A DNA stretch of 9,260 nucleotides, taken from assembly GCA_002937555.1 (NCBI GenBank), contig PTKB01000095.1:1-9260 (forward strand). Reading direction: 5' to 3'. The DNA is from Alphaproteobacteria bacterium MarineAlpha10_Bin2. Its GTDB lineage: Bacteria > Pseudomonadota > Alphaproteobacteria > UBA828. Made by a program: the position numbers and the translations under genes. The stretch's first letter is position 1; every line of letters starts with the position of its first letter. The notes beneath the pieces are model-generated. The model had not been told where the DNA came from. It saw only the letters and a program-made list of their open reading frames with translations, and searched no databases. Positions 1 to 4,856 of this stretch are shown in pieces.

Positions 1-128
1 CGCCCGGCGGCGTCGGCGAGCCGGCGACCCCGCCTATCGCGCCGGCGCTGGTCAACGCCTATTATGCCGCGACGGGCCAGCGCATCCGGCGCCTGCCGAT
101 CTATCCGGAGAACCGCTGGCACGCGTGA
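1..128 (+). CDS. Molybdopterin-binding hydroxylase large subunit, C-terminal end (xanthine dehydrogenase / isoquinoline 1-oxidoreductase beta family), partial
   Basis: Only the last 41 codons are present; the gene enters from the left edge and stops with TGA at 126-128. The first full codon is at position 3, and the translation begins PGGVGEPATPPIAPAL and ends ENRWHA. The GGVGEP-TPPIAPAL signature, followed by a segment of the type NAxxAATGxRIRxLP, is the hallmark C-terminus of the large molybdenum-cofactor subunit of the xanthine dehydrogenase family. The Glu in GVGEP corresponds to the catalytic glutamate near the Mo centre in that family. Such enzymes hydroxylate N-heteroaromatics or aldehydes using water as the oxygen donor, with a partner 2Fe-2S subunit that would lie upstream. 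The IorB-like branch is my best guess from the PPIAPAL texture, but 41 residues cannot separate it from other aldehyde oxidase-like branches. The next gene starts 22 nt downstream on the same strand, so they may be co-transcribed. Confidence 0.85.
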   Translation, partial: PGGVGEPATPPIAPALVNAYYAATGQRIRRLPIYPENRWHA

Positions 129-137
129 GCGATAGCT

Positions 138-143
138 AAGAGG
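138..143 (+). promoter_or_regulatory. Ribosome binding site for the SDR gene
   Basis: AAGAGG lies 7 nt before the ATG at 151. It supports that ATG as the true start of the SDR reading frame rather than the internal ATG at 414. Confidence 0.6.
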
Positions 144-150
144 TTTCCGA

Positions 151-1001
151 ATGAGCCGCAACGCCGAGAACAAGCCGGTCGCCATGGTGATCGGCGCGAC
201 GTCCAAATGGCAGTCGGACGGCCGCAACACCCTGCTCGCCCATGGCCGCGCGCTCGACGATAGCGGCGTGCCGGTGGGCGCGCGCTGGGGCGTCGGCGGC
301 GCAATTGCCCAGAAGTTCGCGCAGGAGGGCTTTTTTACCGTGCTCACGACGCGTGCCGAGGCTAACGCCAAGCCGCGCTGGCGGCGGCGATCGGCGAGCA
401 AGGCGGCGCGTGCATGATTACCGAGCTCGATCTTGCGTCCGAGCATTCAATTTCGGAAGCGTTCGCGGCTGTCAGGCGCGATGCCGGCGAGCCGGAGGTG
501 GTGGTCTACAACGCCGGCTATCTCGAAGGCCGCGACTTGCCGCCGGAGAAGGAGCTCCTCGAACATATCCCGGTGGAGATGTTCGACACCGCTCATCACA
601 TCGCCAACCGCGGGATCTTTCTCGTCGCCAAAGAGGCGTTGCCGGCGATGCGAAAGAAAGGTCAGGGCTCGTTTCTCATTTCCAACAACAATAAGTCGCT
701 GCGCGGCACCAAGCGCATGACCGGCGAATCGCTCTATTACCCGCGCGTCATGATGCGCGCGCTCGCCCAGGTGCTGACGGAGGAATATTCCGAACACGGC
801 GTGCATGTCGCCAATGTGGTGATCGACGGCCTGATCGATTCACCCGGCACCCGCGCGCTGCCGCGTGCTCTGGAGAACCCCGATGCGGTAATCGATCCGG
901 TGAAGATTGCCGACGCGTTCTACTATCTTCACAGCCAGGACCGCTCGTGCTGGACGCATGAGCTGCAACTCACCCCGTTCGCCGCCAAACCGAGCTATTA
1001 A
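151..1001 (+). pseudogene. Atypical short-chain dehydrogenase/reductase (SDR), interrupted by a frameshift near 370-378
   Basis: Two overlapping frames make one SDR of about 283 residues. The first (151-417) supplies the Rossmann start, VIGATSKW, then after an insertion GVGGAIAQKFAQEG and FFTVLTTRAEANA. The second takes over at about 378, reading LAAAIGEQGG upstream of its first ATG at 414, and continues with DLAS, YNAG (507-518), SLRG, MRALAQVL and VVIDGLIDSP to the TAA at 999-1001. The frame change sits at AAG-CCG-CG-CTG (370-380) and is explained by one missing base, or two extra. No slippery heptamer is visible there, so decay or a sequencing error is likelier than programmed frameshifting. 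Two oddities: about 27 residues are inserted between GAT and GVG in the cofactor loop, and the expected YxxxK is replaced by LYYPR (732-746). NAD(P) oxidoreductase activity is therefore inferred from fold only. The gene lies between the Mo hydroxylase and the amidohydrolase. Confidence 0.75.
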
Positions 1002-1100
1002 CGCGCCGGCGGGAAAACTGATTGCCCACAAAATATCCCGCTTATACCTTTCGTCCATGAACGCGTTACGTTTCATAACGAAGGCGAAATAGAATCCGTC
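1002..1100. other. Intergenic leader before the amidohydrolase, with inverted repeats
   Basis: This 99-nt gap is visibly more AT-rich than the flanking genes. It contains a 6-bp inverted repeat GCGGGA (1009-1014) / TCCCGC (1036-1041) with a 21-nt loop, and a tighter one, CGTTA (1064-1068) / TAACG (1076-1080), with a 7-nt loop just upstream of the GTG start. A weak -35/-10 pair (TTGCCC at 1022-1027, TATACC at 1043-1048, 15-nt spacer) is possible but too short-spaced to trust. A promoter or operator for the amidohydrolase-GTPase pair is plausible; nothing here proves it. Confidence 0.3.
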
Positions 1101-2747
1101 GTGCAAGAAATTATCGTCTACACGGCCCGCGCCATTCATACCATGAACCCGTCCTTTCCCGTGGCGCGTGCGGTCGCCGTGCGCGGCGACAGGATCATTG
1201 AGGTTGGCGATCCCGAAAGCTTGCGGCCCTGGCTCGATGCGCATCCCCATCGCTTCGACGATCGTTTTCGAAACCATGTTCTGATGCCGGGCTTTATCGA
1301 CCCGCACTTACATCCCTCCATGGCCGCGCTGTTGTTGCAGATGGATTTCATCACCGCCATGGATTGGCGTTTGCCGTGGCAAAACGTCGCCGCGGTGCGC
1401 GGGCAGAATGCCTTTCTGGATCGGCTGAGCGAAATTGAAAGCGCCCTGTCAGACCCCGATGAGCCGCTCTTTACATGGGGTCATCACCCGATTTGGCATG
1501 GCAACATCGAGCGCGAAACGATCAACAGCGTCTCCCGGTCGCGGCCGATTATCGTTTGGCATCGGGGTTTCCATTCATTGTTCGTCAATGATGCTGCGCT
1601 CAGCTGGATGGGATTGGAGCGCGCGGACATCGAGCGCCATCCGCAAATCGACGCCGAGACGGGAAAGTTTTTTGAGACCGGTCTGGCGCTCGCCTTCCGC
1701 TCCATTAATCCGTATTTGCTGGCGCCCGAGCGTTTCGCGGACGGCATGGAGAGGTTGCGTCAATGCGTCCATCACGGCGGCCATACGACGATCGGCGATA
1801 TGGCGATCGGCATATTCGATTTTGAAATGGAGTGGGCGCAGCAACTTGAATCGCTGGAACGGGACGATACGCCCTTTCGGGTGGCGCTGACGCCATTTGC
1901 CAGCAGTATGGCGGGCGGCGATGTCGGGCCCGAGCGGGTCGATGAAATCCGCGCCTACCAGGCGCGCAATACGCACCGCTTGAAGTTCGCCAATCATGTC
2001 AAAATGTTTGCCGACGGCGGATTGTTTTCCGGTCTCTCTCAGTTCGGCGAACCCGGCAGGATCGACGGCGGCCACGGCGAATGGATGATGGCGCCGGAAA
2101 TTTTCGAAAAGGTGGCGCGGCTTTTCTGGGACGCCGGCTTCCAGATCCATGTTCATTGTTCGGCGGAACTCGGGCTCGATCTGGCGTTGGACACGCTGGA
2201 GAAATTGCAATGGGAAAGGCCGCGCTTCAATCACCGTTTCACCATCGAACATCTCGGTCTTTCGACATTGGAGCAGGTGCGCCGCATGGCCGATTTGGGC
2301 GCGTTGGCGTCGGTTAATCCGAACTACATCTTTGAGCTTGGCTACGCCTATTGGCAGAATTTGGTGGGGTTCGAGCGGGCGTCGCAAATGGCGCGCGGCG
2401 CCTCCTTGATCCGCCATAATATTCCGACGACGCTGCATTCCGATTTTACCATGGCCCCGGCGCAGCCGCTCAACAGCGCCTGGATCGCCGCCAACCGCCT
2501 CAGTGAGCAGGGCAGCGTCTTGTGTCCTGAAGAGCGGCTCACCCGGGATGACGCATTGCGGGCAATTACCATAGAGGCCGCCTATATACTCGGTATGGAA
2601 AACGAAATCGGCAGCATCCGCGCCGGAAAGAAAGCCGATTTTACGGTGTTGGAGCAAGATCCCTATGAAATCCCGGTGGCCGATCTGAAGGACATCCCCA
2701 TCTGGGGAACGGTTTTCGAAGGCCGCATATTCCCGCTCGGCGGATAG
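1101..2747 (+). CDS. YtcJ-type metal-dependent amidohydrolase (amidohydrolase family 3)
   Basis: This 548-residue protein is full length for the YtcJ / N-substituted formamide deformylase-like branch of the amidohydrolase superfamily, whose members hydrolyse amide or related bonds in a metal-centred TIM barrel. The small beta domain is at residues 1-65. Metal-site motifs follow in order: HLH in DPHLH (His69, His71), VKMFADG with the candidate carboxylated Lys301, HVH (His350/His352), EHLG (His384) and HSDF with catalytic Asp448. The C-terminal GSIRAGKKADFTVLEQDP is the usual closing strand. The GTG at 1101 is preferred over the in-frame ATG at 1143 because residues 1-15 form the first beta strand expected in this family; the Shine-Dalgarno is weak. 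There is no signal peptide, so it is probably cytoplasmic. Its stop is 3 nt from the CobW-type GTPase start, suggesting translational coupling. About 20 of 51 leucines use TTG. The substrate cannot be read from sequence. Confidence 0.9.
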   Translation: MQEIIVYTARAIHTMNPSFPVARAVAVRGDRIIEVGDPESLRPWLDAHPHRFDDRFRNHVLMPGFIDPHLHPSMAALLLQMDFITAMDWRLPWQNVAAVRGQNAFLDRLSEIESALSDPDEPLFTWGHHPIWHGNIERETINSVSRSRPIIVWHRGFHSLFVNDAALSWMGLERADIERHPQIDAETGKFFETGLALAFRSINPYLLAPERFADGMERLRQCVHHGGHTTIGDMAIGIFDFEMEWAQQLESLERDDTPFRVALTPFASSMAGGDVGPERVDEIRAYQARNTHRLKFANHVKMFADGGLFSGLSQFGEPGRIDGGHGEWMMAPEIFEKVARLFWDAGFQIHVHCSAELGLDLALDTLEKLQWERPRFNHRFTIEHLGLSTLEQVRRMADLGALASVNPNYIFELGYAYWQNLVGFERASQMARGASLIRHNIPTTLHSDFTMAPAQPLNSAWIAANRLSEQGSVLCPEERLTRDDALRAITIEAAYILGMENEIGSIRAGKKADFTVLEQDPYEIPVADLKDIPIWGTVFEGRIFPLGG

Positions 2748-2750
2748 GCC

Positions 2751-3692
2751 GTGATACCGCTAACCATCATCGGCGGATATCTCGGAGCCGGTAAAACCAC
2801 GCTCATCAACAATCTCCTATCCGCCCCTCACGGCCGGCGCCTGGCGGTGTTGGTCAATGATTTCGGCGCCGTCAACATCGACCGCGATCTGATCGCCCAC
2901 CATGACGGCGACACCATCGCCTTGTCCAATGGCTGCATCTGCTGCTCTATCGCGGATGCGTTTGGCGCGGCGTTGGATAAGGTCATCGCGCTCAAGCCGG
3001 ACAATATCGTCATCGAAGCCAGCGGCGTCGCCGACCCGGCGAAGATCGCCTATTACGGTCAAGGTTGGCCGGGCGTGCGCCTCGACGCCGTGGCGGTAAT
3101 GGTTGACGCCACAAGTATTCGAAGGCGCGCCGGCGACAAATACGTCGGCGAATTGGTGCAACGCCAGCTCGATGCCGGCGATATGCTGTTGTTGTCGAAA
3201 ACCGACCTGATAAGCCGTGACGAGCAGCGCACCCTACGCGGGTGGCTGGCGGCGCGGACGGTAAAATCCCCAGCGGTGGATATCCGCCATGGATCGGCGC
3301 CGGTCGATCTGTTGTTGGAAACCGGCAACCGGCGAAGCGAAGCCGCGCCCCCGGACGCAACGCCGGATCACGGCCGATTTTTCACCTCGGTTCTCTTCGA
3401 GGATCACCGGCCGTTGGACCGGGCCGTGTTTATAGATGAACTGGAGAATTGGCCGGACGCGGTTCTCAGGGCTAAAGGGTTCGTCCGATTTTCCGACGAC
3501 GCGAACCGCGCTTACAGCTTGCAGCGTGTCGGCGCGCGCTGCAGCCTGGAAGCCGTTCCGCGCTCGGACGATCAGCCGGCGGGCGCCCGAATTGTGATCA
3601 TCGGGCCGCGCGATCGCCTTGACACGGAAGCGCTCAGCGAAAGCCTGCGACGATCTGTGGCGGTTGGGACCTCGGCGCTCGTGCGGCGGTAA
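2751..3692 (+). CDS. CobW/P47K-family GTPase (COG0523), putative metallochaperone
   Basis: This is a 313-residue SIMIBI-class GTPase. Visible motifs are the Walker A at residues 8-17 (GGYLGAGKTT), the family's metal-binding CxCC in NGCICCS (Cys62, Cys64, Cys65), the VIEASG Walker B-like strand with Glu89, and SKTD (149-152) for guanine recognition. A CobW C-terminal domain spans roughly 208-268 (RFFTSVLFE ... GFVRFSDD ... CSLEAVP). Family members use GTP hydrolysis to deliver Zn, Co or Fe to client enzymes; the nitrile hydratase activators also belong here. The GTG start at 2751 is fixed by the distance to Walker A, since the protein opens as usual with MIPLTIIGG. It begins 3 nt after the amidohydrolase stop, so the adjacent metallo-hydrolase is the obvious candidate client; this is inference. 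There is no His-rich stretch like those in many zinc-storing relatives. The gene ends 18 nt from the convergent lactonase gene, with no clear terminator between. Confidence 0.92.
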   Translation: MIPLTIIGGYLGAGKTTLINNLLSAPHGRRLAVLVNDFGAVNIDRDLIAHHDGDTIALSNGCICCSIADAFGAALDKVIALKPDNIVIEASGVADPAKIAYYGQGWPGVRLDAVAVMVDATSIRRRAGDKYVGELVQRQLDAGDMLLLSKTDLISRDEQRTLRGWLAARTVKSPAVDIRHGSAPVDLLLETGNRRSEAAPPDATPDHGRFFTSVLFEDHRPLDRAVFIDELENWPDAVLRAKGFVRFSDDANRAYSLQRVGARCSLEAVPRSDDQPAGARIVIIGPRDRLDTEALSESLRRSVAVGTSALVRR

Positions 3693-3710
3693 CCCGGCAC
3701 GGCGCGCGCG

Positions 3711-4613
3711 TTATCCCGCGAAGCGAGGCTCCGGTATTCCGCGGACACCGGCACCGGTGACGGCGAAGATGCCGCCGCCGTGGGGCTGCAGCTTGGCGGC
3801 GTCGCCGAACAGGCGCACGCCTTCGGGTCCGAGGAAATCGGTGTTGCCCATCGAGGTCAGGTACATCACGTCGAGATCGTCGCCACCGAAACTCACACTC
3901 GTGATCGTCTTGCACGGGATCGGGATACGCCGGTCGACCTCGCCCTCTGGCGTGTAGCGCACGAGTTCGCCGCCGATGATCTGCGCGTTCCAGAGATAGC
4001 CCTCGGAGTCGATCGTCGAGCCGTCGAAGATGCCGGGCTCGTTCTCGCACGACATGAACAGGCGTTTGTTGCTGATGTCGCCGGTCTCGATGTCGTAGTC
4101 GTAGGCGTACATCTCTTGGCGGAACGAATCCGTGTGATAGAAGGTTTTGTTGTCCGGACTCCAGCACGGGCCGTTGTTGCAGATGATGCCGCGCTCCAGC
4201 TCATGCAGACTGAAGTCCGCATCGAGGCGGAACAGGCCGCAGATCGGCGCCTCGGTTTTCTGGTCCTCGCCACCGGCGAAGAAGCGCCCGCGCCGGTCCG
4301 CCTTGCCGTCGTTGAATATCGAGTTCTCGATCTCGGCGTCGACTTGCACGATGAGCTCGGTCTCGCCGCTCTCCATGTCCAAAAAGTAGAAGCCGTCCTC
4401 CATGGTGAGCACGCCGCCGCCGTTTTCCCTGAGCACGAAGGCGCCGACGATCTTCGGCAACTGCCACGTCCGCTTGGCCCCGCTCCGCGGGTTGAACGAC
4501 CACACCTGTTTGTCCAGCATGTCGACCCAATAGAGCAGCCCCTCGACCGGGTCCCACAGCGCCCCTTCGCCCAGATAATTCTTCGCCTCGACGACGCATT
4601 CGACTTTGACCAT
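3711..4613 (-). CDS. SMP-30/gluconolactonase/LRE-family lactonase
   Basis: This 300-residue six-bladed beta-propeller is full length for the SMP-30 family, which hydrolyses sugar or other lactones with one divalent metal. The metal ligands are visible at Glu16 (LGEGALWD), Asn147 (CNNGPCWSPD) and Asp197 (IFDGSTIDSEG). NDGKADRRGRFFAGG (101-115) is the family's substrate-side loop. In animal SMP-30 this loop begins R-F-N-D-G; here the Arg position is Ile99 (S-I-F-N-D-G), suggesting a less polar or non-sugar substrate, an inference from one residue. No signal peptide is present, so it is probably cytoplasmic. A good ribosome site precedes the ATG. It is the only gene on the minus strand, convergent with the GTPase and divergent from the TMADH-like gene, with which it may share a control region. 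It could open a lactone produced by the oxygenase or dehydrogenase steps. Confidence 0.92.
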   Translation of the reverse strand: MVKVECVVEAKNYLGEGALWDPVEGLLYWVDMLDKQVWSFNPRSGAKRTWQLPKIVGAFVLRENGGGVLTMEDGFYFLDMESGETELIVQVDAEIENSIFNDGKADRRGRFFAGGEDQKTEAPICGLFRLDADFSLHELERGIICNNGPCWSPDNKTFYHTDSFRQEMYAYDYDIETGDISNKRLFMSCENEPGIFDGSTIDSEGYLWNAQIIGGELVRYTPEGEVDRRIPIPCKTITSVSFGGDDLDVMYLTSMGNTDFLGPEGVRLFGDAAKLQPHGGGIFAVTGAGVRGIPEPRFAG

Positions 4614-4622
4614 GGCTCGTTT

Positions 4623-4628
4623 CCCCCT
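4623..4628 (-). promoter_or_regulatory. Ribosome binding site for the lactonase gene
   Basis: On the minus strand AGGGGG lies 9 nt before the ATG whose complement is at 4611-4613. It supports that start over the longer upstream frame extensions. Confidence 0.6.
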
Positions 4629-4676
4629 GTTGATCCGATCCGCTCATCTGCGCCCGGCGCGATTGGAGCAGCTTCA

Positions 4677-4694
4677 ATCCGGGTGGCCCCGGAT
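4677..4694. repeat. Inverted repeat, 7-bp arms with 4-nt loop
   Basis: ATCCGGG (4677-4683), TGGC, CCCGGAT (4688-4694): a perfect 7-bp dyad inside the divergent intergenic region. It could be an operator, or a hairpin in the 5' leader of the minus-strand lactonase transcript. No T-run follows on either side, so an intrinsic terminator is unlikely. Confidence 0.55.
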
Positions 4695-4697
4695 GGA

Positions 4698-4711
4698 CCT
4701 CTCTTCAGAGG
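4698..4711. repeat. Inverted repeat, 5-bp arms with 4-nt loop
   Basis: CCTCT (4698-4702), CTTC, AGAGG (4707-4711), only 3 nt from the 7-bp dyad. Short arms make chance possible; the tandem placement is what makes it notable. Confidence 0.3.
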
Positions 4712-4845
4712 CGAAACGGTATCACTCGGGTTCATCGAGAGCCAAGTTCAATTTCGTCGATTGCATGACGTCGCACGTGCGGCAATCTAGCGCTCTTCAT
4801 GGCGCTGCAATTGGCTTAGACTGCCGCGGTATCCGTAACGCCATC

Positions 4846-4850
4846 GGAGG
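4846..4850 (+). promoter_or_regulatory. Ribosome binding site for the TMADH-like gene
   Basis: GGAGG sits 6 nt before the ATG at 4857, a strong Shine-Dalgarno. It fixes the start, which also matches the N-terminus of trimethylamine dehydrogenase. Confidence 0.8.
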
Positions 4851-4856
4851 CACGTC

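Larger units (their letters stand above)
4614..4856. promoter_or_regulatory. Divergent intergenic control region between lactonase and TMADH-like genes
   Basis: This 243-nt stretch separates two divergently read genes and must hold both promoters unless they are driven from elsewhere. I see no convincing -35/-10 pair. It carries two adjacent short inverted repeats (4677-4694 and 4698-4711), an 8-bp palindrome GCACGTGC at 4773-4780, and AGCGC (4789-4793) / GCGCT (4802-4806). These are candidate regulator sites or leader hairpins. No reading frame here looks like a real gene, and no regulator gene lies within the window. Confidence 0.5.

Noticed and set aside
330..337. C-TTT-TTT run in the SDR gene as a -1 ribosomal slippage site
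   Set aside because: Slipping back one base there runs into a TAA at 363-365, and the original frame stays SDR-like through ANA well beyond the run. The real frame change is at 370-378.
1058..1092. ATG at 1058 as an alternative start for the amidohydrolase
   Set aside because: It is in a different frame that stops at 1090-1092; the amidohydrolase frame has no ATG upstream of the GTG at 1101 in this gap.
1575..2657. A 360-codon minus-strand frame inside the amidohydrolase
   Set aside because: The amidohydrolase has every expected metal-site motif; the antisense frame has none and no ribosome site was identified.
3693..3710. Terminator between the convergent GTPase and lactonase genes
   Set aside because: Only 18 nt separate the stops; the GC-rich alternating sequence has no clear stem-loop with a T-run on either strand.
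4761..4789. TTGCAT and AATCTA as a sigma-70 promoter for the TMADH-like gene
   Set aside because: Spacing is 17 nt, but the -10 hexamer matches consensus at only two of six positions, so it is not reported as a promoter.
3780..4790. A 336-codon open frame on the plus strand, antisense to the lactonase
   Set aside because: The minus-strand frame carries all SMP-30 motifs and a good ribosome site; the plus-strand frame is a compositional shadow with no motifs.
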